Below the pieces are notes generated by a model. That model did not search any database. It was not told the DNA's origin and worked only from the letters and a program-made list of their open reading frames with translations. From contig NZ_JAACFT010000008.1 of assembly GCF_029051685.1 (NCBI RefSeq), positions 178,636-242,635 on the forward strand: 64,000 nt of DNA, in the 5' to 3' direction. Each line of letters begins with the position of its first letter. Position 1 is the first letter of the stretch. Made by a program: the position numbers and the translations under genes. Shown piece after piece: positions 1 through 8,839 of this stretch. The stretch is from Bradyrhizobium sp. CSA207 (GTDB lineage Bacteria > Pseudomonadota > Alphaproteobacteria > Rhizobiales > Xanthobacteraceae).

Positions 1-120
1 GCCGATGATGATGACGACGACGCGCGCGATCTGCTTGGCACGGCCGTCCATCGGCAGCATGTTGATGAGATAGAGCACGAGAATGACGACGAGAAAGGTG
101 ACGAGTACACCGACCAGCAT
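1..120 (-). CDS. Small inner-membrane protein, Thivi_2564-like (3' end outside window)
   Basis: The reverse strand reads from an ATG at 120 off the left edge, giving 40 residues so far. They begin with a hydrophobic helix (MLVGVLVTFLVVILVLYLIN), continue with MLPMDGRAKQIARV and enter a second hydrophobic stretch. That pattern of two short helices around a DGRAKQI turn matches small proteins of the Thivi_2564 membrane family, which are about 50 residues long; the function is unknown. A purine-rich ribosome site (AAGGGGG) lies just upstream of the ATG. The family name is from memory and the gene is incomplete, so only the membrane nature is firm. Confidence 0.6.
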   Translation of the reverse strand, partial: MLVGVLVTFLVVILVLYLINMLPMDGRAKQIARVVVIIIG

Positions 121-270
121 CGCAGAAGCCCCCTTCAGGCAAATTGCTAACGATGTCCTAACGTCTGTCCCCCGCGCTGGTTCCACACAGGCAACCCATT
201 GCAACTTATCGTAGTTTCGTACTTCTACGATAGGCCGCCCGCCTAAAATTTTGCCCTTTTCGTTTCAGAT

Positions 271-445
271 GCCTGCTCGACAAGCTCTCGAACATCCTGG
301 CCGCCACCGTCAACCACCAGGACCCGAGATCGACCAGCTGCTGTCGATCAAGCAGAACGCCTGGCTGCTCCGCAACACCGCGGGCGAAGCCTCGCTGATC
401 GTTTCGCTCGGCGAGCTGGGTCCTGGCTCTCGCCAAGACGACGAT
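271..445 (+). pseudogene. Fragment of a methyl-accepting chemotaxis protein gene, frameshifted
   Basis: Between the small membrane protein and the DUF2865 gene the plus strand encodes LLDKLSNILAATVNHQD and, after a one-base frame change near 325-330, PEIDQLLSIKQNAWLLRN followed by TAGEASLIVSLGEL. The joined text resembles the periplasmic sensory region of rhizobial methyl-accepting chemotaxis proteins, where an IKQxAWLLRNxxGEASL stretch is typical. Nothing else of the receptor (HAMP, signalling domain) is present on either side. This is therefore a relic of about 55 codons. Family assignment is from recognised motifs, not a search. Confidence 0.6.
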
Positions 446-465
446 ACAGGAGCGGGAAGCGCGCC

Positions 466-1116
466 CTATTCCTTCGCCACCACCGGCACCTGGCGGAATT
501 TTGCGCGGATCGATTCCGGCAGCGGCGAGAAGTTCATTGCGACACCGTGCCGGTCATTTGCGTTGCGGTTGGCCACCACCAGTCCTTCGGCGCCAGCGAC
601 GATGTCGCCCTTGCGCAAGGTGGGATCGTCTTTGACCTTGACCTGCGCGAGACCGGCGGAATCCTTGCCGTTGCAGGTGCAGCCCGCAACCATCTCCTTG
701 CGATAGCGGAACGCGTTCGGCAGGTCGGAATAGGATTTTCCGCCCTCGGTCGTGGCGTCGTCGATATTGCTGCCATACACCAGCGAGGTTTCGGCGGTTG
801 GACAGAAGCTCTTGCAGGATTGCGCCTTGCTTTCGCTATCTGCACCCTGCGCCGGAAAATAGCGGCCGTCGCAGCCGCGCACGCAATAGGCAGCGCCGCC
901 GCCATAGGCAGCCCGCTGGCGCGGGGAGTCGTAGCCCGGCATGTCGTCGTTCGGGAACGGCATCCGGATCTGTGGAGGCCGCGCTCCGAACGCGCCGAAC
1001 AGCGCCGAGAAAAAATCCTCCGCCTGCGCCGACGGCGCCAGCACGAGACCGAGAGAGGCGACGGTGAACAATGCCGCCGCGCCGCTAGCCAGCTTGCCGA
1101 TCGAACATTTACTCAT
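466..1116 (-). CDS. DUF2865 domain-containing exported protein
   Basis: A 216-residue protein with a clear Sec signal peptide (charged MSKCSIGK start, hydrophobic core, cleavage near APSAQA/E at about residue 32). The mature part has the cysteine-rich pattern of DUF2865 proteins of Bradyrhizobium and relatives: YCVRGCDGRYFP, then CKSFCPTAET, then CTCNGKDS near residue 145. Six regularly placed cysteines suggest disulphides in the periplasm. The function is unknown. It lies 17 bases downstream of an L,D-transpeptidase on the same strand, so the two may be co-transcribed and act on the cell envelope; that is inference. Confidence 0.8.
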   Translation of the reverse strand: MSKCSIGKLASGAAALFTVASLGLVLAPSAQAEDFFSALFGAFGARPPQIRMPFPNDDMPGYDSPRQRAAYGGGAAYCVRGCDGRYFPAQGADSESKAQSCKSFCPTAETSLVYGSNIDDATTEGGKSYSDLPNAFRYRKEMVAGCTCNGKDSAGLAQVKVKDDPTLRKGDIVAGAEGLVVANRNANDRHGVAMNFSPLPESIRAKFRQVPVVAKE

Positions 1117-1133
1117 GTGACCTCATTCAACTC

Positions 1134-1910
1134 CTAGTTCACCGCCGAGATCGAGGCGTTCAACGCCTGGCGGCCCGCGGGCGGCGGCGTCATCGCCGGG
1201 CGTTTGCGCTCACCGCCCCTGTCGTACCCCTTGGCCATCAGCGGCGCGTTCTTGGGCAGCACCACGACCTTGGCGCCGACATTGACCCGACCGAACAGGT
1301 CGATGACGTCCTCATTGGTCATGCGGATGCATCCGGACGACACGAACTTGCCGATAGTGGTGGGATCGTTGGTGCCGTGGATGCGGTATTCGCTCGCACC
1401 GAGATACATCGCGCGCGCACCGAGAGGGTTGCCAGGGCCGCCGGCAACGAAGCGGGGCAGATAGGGCTGGCGCGCGATCATTTCCGCCGGCGGATGCCAG
1501 TCCGGCCACTCCGCCTTGCGCGCCACGCTTTGCACGCCTGACCAGGTGAAGCCGTCGCGACCGACCCCGACGCCGTAGCGGATGGCGCGGCCATTGCCGA
1601 GAACGTAATAAAGATAGGTGTTGCCGGTATCGATGACGATGGTGCCGGCCGGCTCGTTCTTGTCGAAGCTGACGATCTGCCTGCGCAGCCGATCGGGCAG
1701 CACGGCGTCCTCGTCGGCGGCCTGCGGCTCCTGGCGCGCATAGCCCTGCGAATAGCTCGGGTTCTGTGGAAAGGCCTGCGACGGCATCGGCGGATAGCCG
1801 AACGTCTGTGCCTGTGCCGCGAAGGGCACTGTCAGCAACGCTGTGGCAAAAGCAACAGTGGTGAGCACGCGCGGCGAGAGCCGGCGGTGGAATGCAGAGA
1901 ATTTCGTCAT
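1134..1910 (-). CDS. L,D-transpeptidase (YkuD fold), periplasmic
   Basis: A 258-residue exported enzyme of the YkuD family, which forms 3-3 cross-links in peptidoglycan or attaches proteins to it, using a catalytic cysteine. The signature is complete: IHGTNDPTTIG supplies the conserved histidine and SSGCIRM the nucleophilic cysteine, in the last third. The chosen ATG at 1910 (MTKFSAFHRRL) starts a good signal peptide ending in AAQAQ; a 35-residue upstream extension is possible but would bury it. A proline- and glutamine-rich linker precedes the catalytic domain. The C-terminal tail after VVVLPKNAPL is low complexity. Confidence 0.9.
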   Translation of the reverse strand: MTKFSAFHRRLSPRVLTTVAFATALLTVPFAAQAQTFGYPPMPSQAFPQNPSYSQGYARQEPQAADEDAVLPDRLRRQIVSFDKNEPAGTIVIDTGNTYLYYVLGNGRAIRYGVGVGRDGFTWSGVQSVARKAEWPDWHPPAEMIARQPYLPRFVAGGPGNPLGARAMYLGASEYRIHGTNDPTTIGKFVSSGCIRMTNEDVIDLFGRVNVGAKVVVLPKNAPLMAKGYDRGGERKRPAMTPPPAGRQALNASISAVN

Positions 1911-2121
1911 GTGCCGCCCCGTTAGAATTGTGCATCTGGGTGATGCGCTGCCGGCTAAACGCGGCCGAGCCGACTCAAGTTCCGCCCAGGGATGCGGCAG
2001 CCATGTCACAGTCAAGCGAGCGCATCTTCACGAGGCCGCGATGGAACCCATGGGGGCGATCGCACGTTCTCAGCTTGTCGTGGGCGCGCGGGCCGAGGGG
2101 CTTCCGTGCCGGAGAGGTGTT

Positions 2122-3234
2122 GTGCGCGTCCTTCCCAGTGAACGTATGATCCCCGGTAACGGCGAAGGCACCCCGCTTGCAGACAGTCATAGCGAACTGC
2201 CGCGGGTGATCCGTCGCACCGAATTCGTCGCCTTCTCGCTCGCCGGACTGCTCCTGATCGCCGTAGTCGCGGTGCTCTACGTCGGAAGGGCGTTCTTCCT
2301 TCCTGTGGTGATGGCCTTCATCATCGGCACGATGCTATCGCCGGCAGCAACCTTCCTGGAGAAGCGCAAAGTGCCGCGGGGGCTCGCCTCCGTGCTGATC
2401 GTGGTCGCCGGGACCGCCGTGGTCAGCTTCGTCGTCGCGCTGATCGCTTCACCTGTGATGGAATGGAGCTCCCGCCTGCCCGAACTCGGGGTGAAGCTGA
2501 AGGACAAGCTGCACGTGTTCGACCGGCCGCTCGCGCTCTGGCGGGAACTGCAGATGATGGTCGGCGGCTCGGATGAACTGCCGAGCTTCCAGATGCCGAA
2601 ATTCGAATGGGTGCAGCCGACGCTGGAATTCCTGTCGCCGACCTTCACCGAGTTTCTGCTGTTCTTCGTCACCCTCATCCTGTTCATCGCGAGCTGGCGC
2701 GATTTGCGGCGGGCGATAATCATGACTTTCAGCGATCACGACGCCCGGCTGCGTACGCTGCGCATCCTCAACGAGATCGAGGTCCATCTCGGCAACTACC
2801 TCCTGACCGTCACCGTCATCAATGTCGGCGTCGGCGTCGCCGCCGGCATCGTTTGCGCGCTGACCGGCATGCCCAACCCGGCCGGGCTCGGCGCGCTTGC
2901 GGCGACCCTCAATTTCGTCCCGATCATCGGGCCGGTCGCCATGTTCGCCATTCTGGTCGTGGTGGGACTGGTCGCGTTCCCGACCATCGGCGGCGGTCTG
3001 ACGGCGGCGCTTGCTTTTGGCGGCATCACCTTCCTGGAGGGACATTTCGTCACGCCGACCATCATCGGCCGGCGGCTCGCGCTCAATGCGCTTGCCGTGC
3101 TGCTGGCGTTGGCGTTCTGGACCTGGCTATGGGGCCCGATGGGCGCCTTCCTGTCGTCGCCGCTCCTGATCGTCGCGCTGATCCTGAAGGAGCATCTGCT
3201 GCCGACGGATTCGCCGCAGCTTCCGCAGGACTGA
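2122..3234 (+). CDS. AI-2E family transporter (PerM/YdiK-like permease)
   Basis: A polytopic inner-membrane protein of the AI-2E exporter/PerM family. Two hydrophobic segments at the N terminus (FSLAGLLLIAVVAVLYVG, then LPVVMAFIIGTMLSP), a large loop containing amphipathic helices (FEWVQPTLEFLSPTFTEF), and about five further membrane spans with the family signature around PNPAGLGALAATLNFVPIIG and the EGHFVTPTIIGRR loop are visible. The GTG at 2122 has a well-spaced GGAGAGG ribosome site; an internal ATG at 2146 is the alternative, giving 362 residues. The substrate is not predictable; family members are annotated as autoinducer exporters or sodium/proton antiporters. Confidence 0.83.
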   Translation: MRVLPSERMIPGNGEGTPLADSHSELPRVIRRTEFVAFSLAGLLLIAVVAVLYVGRAFFLPVVMAFIIGTMLSPAATFLEKRKVPRGLASVLIVVAGTAVVSFVVALIASPVMEWSSRLPELGVKLKDKLHVFDRPLALWRELQMMVGGSDELPSFQMPKFEWVQPTLEFLSPTFTEFLLFFVTLILFIASWRDLRRAIIMTFSDHDARLRTLRILNEIEVHLGNYLLTVTVINVGVGVAAGIVCALTGMPNPAGLGALAATLNFVPIIGPVAMFAILVVVGLVAFPTIGGGLTAALAFGGITFLEGHFVTPTIIGRRLALNALAVLLALAFWTWLWGPMGAFLSSPLLIVALILKEHLLPTDSPQLPQD

Positions 3235-3312
3235 CCGGTTTCCGTGAACGGAACTTACCCGACAACGAAACGTTTTCCGGTTGCCTCAGTCGTCAATAGT
3301 TCGGAGCTCCCG

Positions 3313-3684
3313 ATGTCTACGACCAATGCCGAATCCGGGATGAGAGACTGGACCGACAAAGCCACCAGAGAACGCCTCGAGAAGGATATAGCAGCTGTGA
3401 AAAGCGATATCGCCACCCTTACCGATCAGATCACCGACGCGCTCAATACCTTTTCCAAGTCCACGAGCAAGCAGGCCCGCCGTGGCTATCGTCAGGCGCG
3501 CGAGAACATGGATTCCGCGATCGACGACATGTCCGAGCGCGGCAGCGCGATGATGGATGCTGCGCAAGACGCTTACGGATCGATCGAGGAGACATTGGAA
3601 GATGCGATCACGCAGCGACCGCTCGCGACGGTCGCGCTCGCGCTGGGCATCGGTTTCCTGATTGGCGCCGCCTGGCGTCGGTAA
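3313..3684 (+). CDS. DUF883 family (ElaB/YqjD-like) C-tail-anchored protein
   Basis: A 123-residue protein: a long charged helical region with coiled-coil character (ERLEKDIAAVKSDIATLTDQ), an alanine/glutamate-rich middle, and one C-terminal membrane helix (LATVALALGIGFLIGAAW) ending in RR. This is the architecture of DUF883 proteins such as ElaB and YqjD of E. coli, which are inner-membrane proteins that bind ribosomes in stationary phase; whether this homologue does so is not known. The ATG at 3313 follows GGAGCTCCCG. It sits just upstream of another small membrane-protein gene on the same strand. Confidence 0.8.
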   Translation: MSTTNAESGMRDWTDKATRERLEKDIAAVKSDIATLTDQITDALNTFSKSTSKQARRGYRQARENMDSAIDDMSERGSAMMDAAQDAYGSIEETLEDAITQRPLATVALALGIGFLIGAAWRR

Positions 3685-3756
3685 GGCCGCGAACGGCCTC
3701 AAGACCGCGGCTGCAGCGCCGCCGGGGCGGCTTGTGGGCATTTGAGGAGCAAGGCC

Positions 3757-4212
3757 ATGCTTCAGCGCATTATAGACGGGATCAGTGCATCCACCGGCAC
3801 GACTGTCCGGCTGACATCGCTTGCCGCCGCCGCGGCATTCGCGCTGTTCGTGACGACATGCTTCCTCTGCGCCGCCGTCTTCATCTCGGTCCTGGAGAAA
3901 TATGGTCCGGTTCAGGCCTGTCTCGCTGGCGCGGGCATCTTCTTTCTGCTGACGCTCACTTCCGCCGGCACCTATTGGGGCTACAAGCGCGAGGTGCAGA
4001 AGCGCGCCAAGATCGCGGCCGAGCGCGCCGCGAAATCGGCGGCGCAGAGCATGCTGGCCGACCCGATGCTGCTCGCGACGGGACTGCAGATCGTTCGCGC
4101 CATCGGAGTCAAGCGGCTGCTGCCGATCCTTGCGATCGGTGGCATCGCACTCGGAATCATGGCGAGCCGCGCCGGCGTATCGGACGAGGCATCGGCTGAG
4201 CCTGCCGAGTAG
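3757..4212 (+). CDS. Hypothetical membrane protein next to the DUF883 gene
   Basis: A 151-residue protein with two N-terminal membrane helices (LTSLAAAAAFALFVTTCFLC and CLAGAGIFFLLTLTSAGTYW), a lysine/arginine/alanine-rich cytosolic helix (YKREVQKRAKIAAERAAKSA) and a short third hydrophobic segment (RLLPILAIGGIALGIMA). I do not recognise a named family; the layout recalls the phage-holin-superfamily or DUF1469-like partners that often follow DUF883/YqjD genes (yqjDEK in E. coli). The ATG at 3757 is preceded by GAGGAG. The pairing with the DUF883 gene suggests a joint membrane role. Confidence 0.7.
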   Translation: MLQRIIDGISASTGTTVRLTSLAAAAAFALFVTTCFLCAAVFISVLEKYGPVQACLAGAGIFFLLTLTSAGTYWGYKREVQKRAKIAAERAAKSAAQSMLADPMLLATGLQIVRAIGVKRLLPILAIGGIALGIMASRAGVSDEASAEPAE

Positions 4213-4395
4213 CGGTCAGACCTCCGGACAGCAGGACGTCATCCGGGCAACGGGACCGGGCGATCCCACGGCCGCGGCTTGCGCAATTTTTCGCCGCCTG
4301 GGACAGATCAGGCTCCATTCACGCAAACGCTACTCGGATAGGCGGGCGGTTGCCGCTAAAAGCGGCGCCCGTGATTCCAAAAGTCATTTTCCGCG

Positions 4396-5538
4396 ATGAA
4401 ACCGTCCGTCAAGGCGAACCTCGCCGCATTCCAACACGACGCCAGGCTCTATTTGACGCTCGGCATCGCCAACTGGTCGATTTTCGTCGACCACATCCCG
4501 AACAATGTCGTCAACCTGCTGACGCTGCGAAACTTCGGCTTCAGCGGCGCTGCGGATCTGTTCGTGTTCGTGGTGGGCTACGGCGTCGCCATCATCCACG
4601 GCAGAATGGCGCTGGAGCGCGGCTACGTGGTCGCAGCGACACGCATCTTCCGCCGCGTTTGGCGACTCTACGCCGCCTATGTCGTGCTGTTCGTGATCTA
4701 TATCGACACCATCGCCTATGTCGCCTCGCAATCGATGGCGCCGGAGATCATCCACGAATACAACATCTCCGGCATCCTCGAACATCCGCTGCGCATCCTG
4801 GTCCGCGGCCTGGTGCTTCAGGAAGAGCCGCTGAACCTCGATCTCCTGCAATTGATGATCCCGCTGATGGCGTTCTTTCCGTTTGCGCTGTGGGGGCTGC
4901 TGCGACGGCCGAGCCTGACGCTGGCGGCATCAGTCGCCCTGTATTTTGCGGCGCGCTGGTTCGACTGGAATTTCCGGGTCTATCCCGATCAGGAGTGGAC
5001 CTTCAACCCGTTCTGCTGGCAGATGCTGATGGTGCTGGGCGGCTGGTTCGCCGTAACCGGTGCGTCGGGCCGCGCACTGCATCGCATGTCCTGGCTGCGC
5101 GTGCTCGCGGGCGCCTATCTCGTGTTCGCGTTGGCGATCACGCTGATGCGCCACTCGCCGGCGCTTGCCGCCCTCTTGCCGGATATCGTGCTCAACAGCA
5201 TCACGCCGACCGACAAGGAAAACCTCGCGCCTTATCGTGTGGTCCATTTCCTCGCGCTCGCTTTCCTCGCAACATATCTCGTCCCGGCCGACCATCCGGG
5301 CCTGCGATTGAGACCGCTTCAGGCGGTCATCAGATGCGGCGAGGAATGGCTCGCGGTGTTCTGCGTTGGCGTGTTCCTGTCCTTCGCCGGCCATCTGATC
5401 CTGATCACCGGCGCCAATCTGGTGGTGATGCAGATCGCCGTCAGCCTGGTCGGCTTCGCGGCGATGGCTGCGGTCGCCTATTACATCTCCTGGTCGAAGC
5501 GGCAGGATCTGCCCGCAGCATTGCGACAGCAGGCCTGA
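4396..5538 (+). CDS. opgC: OpgC-domain membrane acyltransferase
   Basis: A 380-residue multi-spanning membrane protein of the OpgC/acyltransferase-3-like group. OpgC proteins succinylate osmoregulated periplasmic glucans in proteobacteria. Features seen: the IFVDHIPNNVVNLLTLRNFG segment after the first helix, which is typical of OpgC, GFSGAADLFVFVVGYGVA in the second, an arginine-rich loop (RIFRRVWRLY), and about ten hydrophobic spans. The ATG at 4396 gives the family's usual length. No glucan synthase is nearby, so the acceptor is inferred from the family only. Other AT3-type modifications remain possible. Confidence 0.82.
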   Translation: MKPSVKANLAAFQHDARLYLTLGIANWSIFVDHIPNNVVNLLTLRNFGFSGAADLFVFVVGYGVAIIHGRMALERGYVVAATRIFRRVWRLYAAYVVLFVIYIDTIAYVASQSMAPEIIHEYNISGILEHPLRILVRGLVLQEEPLNLDLLQLMIPLMAFFPFALWGLLRRPSLTLAASVALYFAARWFDWNFRVYPDQEWTFNPFCWQMLMVLGGWFAVTGASGRALHRMSWLRVLAGAYLVFALAITLMRHSPALAALLPDIVLNSITPTDKENLAPYRVVHFLALAFLATYLVPADHPGLRLRPLQAVIRCGEEWLAVFCVGVFLSFAGHLILITGANLVVMQIAVSLVGFAAMAAVAYYISWSKRQDLPAALRQQA

Positions 5539-5624
5539 CCGCCGAGACGTCTCGATTCCGCTAGGCCCAAAGCTGCGGCTGCGCTATGCCGGGCGAAGGC
5601 GGCGTCTGTGCAAGGAGACCGGGC

Positions 5625-6239
5625 GTGGTGACGGCAAAAGGCGGGGGTGAAGAGGCCGACAGTGCGCCCCGGCGCGGCCGGCCGCGCTCGATCGAGACCA
5701 CCAACGCGATTCTCGAAAGCGCCTATGCGCTTATGGCCGCCACGGGACCCACCGTCACCACGATCGACGCGGTGGCGCGCCACTCCAACGTCTCCAAGAT
5801 GACGATCTACAAATGGTGGCCATCGCGGGAGGCGCTGCTGATCGACGCCTTCCTGCACCATGCCGCGCAAATGCTGCCGCTGCCCCCGGCAAGCGCCGGC
5901 AGCCCCGCGGCGCGTGCACGTCGTCATGCTGCGGCCTATGCCGAGGCGCTTCAGGGCGAGTTCGGAAAGGTGCAGCTCGCCGTCATCTCCGAATGCATCT
6001 CCCGGACCGGCTCGGCGGAGCTGTTCTACGCACGCTATCTGCAACTGCGCCGCGACGCACTGGTCGAGATGATCGCCGCAGGCCAGCGTGACGGCAGCAT
6101 CCTGGCCGAGGGGCAGCCCGAGGATCTCTACGACGCGATCTATGGCAGCCTGTTCTACCGCTACGTCTTCGGCATTGCGCCGATCACGCCGGGCTACGCG
6201 CGGACCCTGGTCGACCTCGTGTTGCGGCCGAAGGAGTAG
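5625..6239 (+). CDS. TetR/AcrR family transcriptional regulator
   Basis: About 204 residues. The N-terminal DNA-binding domain is clear: RRGRPRSIETTNAILESAY, followed by the helix-turn-helix TIDAVARHSNVSKMTIYKWW and the family's SREALLIDAFL. The C-terminal ligand domain is helical and ends at DLVLRPKE. The GTG at 5625 is preferred because AAGGAGA lies seven bases upstream; an ATG at 5586 would add 13 residues without a ribosome site. The gene is convergent with the HWE kinase gene (ends 8 bases apart) and follows opgC on the same strand. The target is unknown; opgC is one candidate. Confidence 0.85.
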   Translation: MVTAKGGGEEADSAPRRGRPRSIETTNAILESAYALMAATGPTVTTIDAVARHSNVSKMTIYKWWPSREALLIDAFLHHAAQMLPLPPASAGSPAARARRHAAAYAEALQGEFGKVQLAVISECISRTGSAELFYARYLQLRRDALVEMIAAGQRDGSILAEGQPEDLYDAIYGSLFYRYVFGIAPITPGYARTLVDLVLRPKE

Positions 6240-6247
6240 CCGCGAAA

Positions 6248-7930
6248 CTATCTCACCGGCTTCGAAAACTTCTCGGTGCGGTCGCGCTCGGACATGTCGA
6301 CGACCGTCTCCATCGGCGCGGTCAGCTCGTAGACGTAGGAGGCCTCGGTGAAGAATCGCTTGGCGGTGCCGCCGAGCGCTTCGGGCGCGACGCGGTCGAG
6401 CAGGATCAGGCCGAAATCGGAATCGGGACGGCGCGTCGCCTCGCTGGTGTTGAACTCCTCCCAGCGGAATTGGAAGACCTCGCCGGGCGCCTCACCCGTC
6501 ACCGTCCAGTTCGCGGTGATGTGCGGGTGCTTGCCGACCAGTGACAAGCCCTCGTCCGAGTGCGAGGCGAGCTCGAAGAACAGCAGCGACAGGCTCTGCG
6601 CGGCACGCGCGCTGACCGCGATGTCCGGGCCACTGACGGCGATGCGGTCGGCATGCGGAATGGCGCGCGCCTCGAACAGGCCCTTCAGCTTGACGCCCTG
6701 CCACTGGCTCTCGCTGAGCAGCGAAACGACATTGGACATCGCATGGATGCGGCCGATCAGCAGCTCGCGCGCGACGTCGATGTCGGAGCCATGACGCAGC
6801 GTCCGCGTCACGATCGACTGGATCACGGCCAGGATGTTCTTGACCCGGTGGTTGAGCTCGTCGATGACGGCCGTCAGCCGGCGCTCGAAGCCAATTCTGA
6901 CCTGGATTTCCCGGCTGAGCCGCAGATTGTTGTAGGCAACGTAGCCGAACAGGCCGCACACCATGGCGGTGATGGCGAAGCCGATCGCGGCCACGATGAT
7001 CGCGGTCTGCTCGGCGCGCCGTGCCGAGTTGGTCTTCGCGTAGTAGCCGAGCTGCCAGTCGCGGCCACCGAAGCTCACGGTTCGCGTCGCCGACGGCACC
7101 GAGCCGTCCGGCTGCGCGTTGCGCGCGGAGACTACGCCCTGGTCGTTGGCGACCAGTTCGCCACCGTCCCTGCGCGGATCCTTGAGCGCGACCGAGAACA
7201 GCGACATGTCGTCATTGGTCAGCATCAGCGAAGCGAGCTCATAGGAAAAGGTGATGAAGCCGGCCGGCTCCACCGCGCCTTCGGGAATCACGGGAGCCGC
7301 CACGATGACACCGATCGCCCCATTCCCGCGCAGCAGAGCAACCGGATCGGAGGCAACCGACCGCTTCTCCACGCGGGCGCGCGTCAGCATCGCGCTGCGA
7401 ACCTGATCCTGATCATAGCTGCGGCCGGGCAACGTCTTGGTCTCGTCGCTGCGCGGCTCGAGATCCATCAGCACGTCGATCGGCCGGGTGACACTCGCCG
7501 GATCGATCGGTTTGTCGTCGTAGGTGCGGATCCGCGAGTTTGGGAAGCCGGCACCCGCGATGGCCGTCTGCGCTGCCGCCAGCTCGGTTGGCTTCAGCCG
7601 GGCGACCCAGCCGGCCACCACGAAATCGGTCTTGAAGGCGTAGATGGCCGAGCGCAGCGGCTCCAGCATGTTCGGCTTGATCACCGACGGCGCTCGGAAC
7701 AGGCCGGAGGCGACACGCGCGAGCAGCTCGCGTTCGGTCAGCCGGTCCTGGACCAGGCTGGCATGAACGTCGATCGCGCGCGCCAGCGCGATCCGGTCCA
7801 ACGCCAGCTCCTGATCGTGGACGCGATAGGCCGCAAGCCCGGAGAGCAGGGCTCCGAGAAGAGCGATGAAGCCGATGATGAAACCCAGCCGGACCACGCG
7901 ATTACTCAGGCGAAAGCAGGAGGTCGGCAA
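6248..7930 (-). CDS. CHASE-domain HWE-type sensor histidine kinase with degenerate ATPase domain
   Basis: A 560-residue membrane sensor. Residues about 15-36 and 308-334 are membrane helices bounding a periplasmic CHASE-type domain (about 45-290). The cytosolic part has the HWE/HisKA_2 dimerisation motif DELNHRVKNILAVIQSI with phosphoacceptor histidine at about 361. The expected HWE ATP-binding N-box (HELATNAxKYGAL) reads FFELASHSDEGLSL near 451-464, so the key asparagine is absent, and the G-box RRGFGxxLI reads PDSDFGLILLD. It probably cannot bind ATP normally. The start is a TTG at 7930 (no ATG available; an in-frame GTG about 11 codons in is the alternative). About 266 bases without a recognisable gene separate it from ureG. 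Confidence 0.82.
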   Translation of the reverse strand: MPTSCFRLSNRVVRLGFIIGFIALLGALLSGLAAYRVHDQELALDRIALARAIDVHASLVQDRLTERELLARVASGLFRAPSVIKPNMLEPLRSAIYAFKTDFVVAGWVARLKPTELAAAQTAIAGAGFPNSRIRTYDDKPIDPASVTRPIDVLMDLEPRSDETKTLPGRSYDQDQVRSAMLTRARVEKRSVASDPVALLRGNGAIGVIVAAPVIPEGAVEPAGFITFSYELASLMLTNDDMSLFSVALKDPRRDGGELVANDQGVVSARNAQPDGSVPSATRTVSFGGRDWQLGYYAKTNSARRAEQTAIIVAAIGFAITAMVCGLFGYVAYNNLRLSREIQVRIGFERRLTAVIDELNHRVKNILAVIQSIVTRTLRHGSDIDVARELLIGRIHAMSNVVSLLSESQWQGVKLKGLFEARAIPHADRIAVSGPDIAVSARAAQSLSLLFFELASHSDEGLSLVGKHPHITANWTVTGEAPGEVFQFRWEEFNTSEATRRPDSDFGLILLDRVAPEALGGTAKRFFTEASYVYELTAPMETVVDMSERDRTEKFSKPVR

Positions 7931-8196
7931 TAAATACGGAGCATATCAATGCCGCTCGAACGGCCATGTGCCGGAACAGAGTGGACCCCAGTGACCGGGA
8001 TAATGAAGGAGGAGGCATCAGTACGCAACTTGGGTCGCCTGAAAAGCTTAATCCGTCCGGCCGCTCATGTGGTCAGACGGCTTGCCCCCGGGGCACCGAA
8101 GGTAGTCAATCGCGGTGCCGGGAATTTGTTCCATTGTTTGCAGCTTTTGCCCCAGGCGTTAACGGCGGAAAAGCCTGCGCTATGTCGTCGCGCTGG

Positions 8197-8820
8197 TCAG
8201 CCCGCCCGGTGCAGTCCGCCTTTGGCTTCGATGAAGCCGACGATGCGGTCGAGCCCTTCGCTCTTTTTGAGATTGGTCATGACAAAGGGACGCGTGCCGC
8301 GCATGCGCTTGGCATCTGTCTCCATCTTCTCCAGGGAGGCGCCGACATGGGGCGCAAGGTCGATCTTGTTGATAACCAGAAGGTCGGACCGGGTGATGCC
8401 GGGGCCGCCCTTGGAGGGGATCTTGTCGCCGGCCGCCACGTCGATGACGTAGATCGTGAGGTCGGCAAGCTCCGGGGAAAAAGTGGCAGCGAGATTGTCG
8501 CCGCCGGACTCGATCAGAACGAGGTCGAGCCCGGGAAATTTCGCGCGCATGTCCGCCACCGCGGCCAGGTTCATCGAAGCATCCTCGCGGATCGCGGTAT
8601 GAGGGCAGCCGCCGGTCTCGACCCCGGCGATGCGGTCAGGCGTCAGCGAGCCCGAGCGCACCAGGAATTCCGCATCCCATTTGGTGTAGATGTCGTTGGT
8701 GATCGCGGCGATGTCGTAGCGATCGCGCATGGTCTTGCAGAGCAGGTCCATCAGCGCGGTCTTGCCCGATCCGACGGGACCGCCGACACCGACACGCAAG
8801 GGGCCGTGAGATTTCGACAT
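8197..8820 (-). CDS. ureG: Urease accessory GTPase UreG
   Basis: A 207-residue SIMIBI-class GTPase that powers nickel delivery to apo-urease within the UreD-UreF-UreG complex in the cytosol. P-loop [13 protein letters not shown] near residue 11, the metal-binding [13 protein letters not shown] with the conserved CPH, the [15 protein letters not shown] switch segment, and NKIDLAP guanine-specificity motif are all present. Length is typical. It is the last gene of the urease operon, separated from ureF by 161 bases that contain a 29-bp inverted repeat. Confidence 0.97.
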   Translation of the reverse strand: MSKSHGPLRVGVGGPVGSGKTALMDLLCKTMRDRYDIAAITNDIYTKWDAEFLVRSGSLTPDRIAGVETGGCPHTAIREDASMNLAAVADMRAKFPGLDLVLIESGGDNLAATFSPELADLTIYVIDVAAGDKIPSKGGPGITRSDLLVINKIDLAPHVGASLEKMETDAKRMRGTRPFVMTNLKKSEGLDRIVGFIEAKGGLHRAG

Positions 8821-8839
8821 GTAGCGCGCTCTTTCCTAT

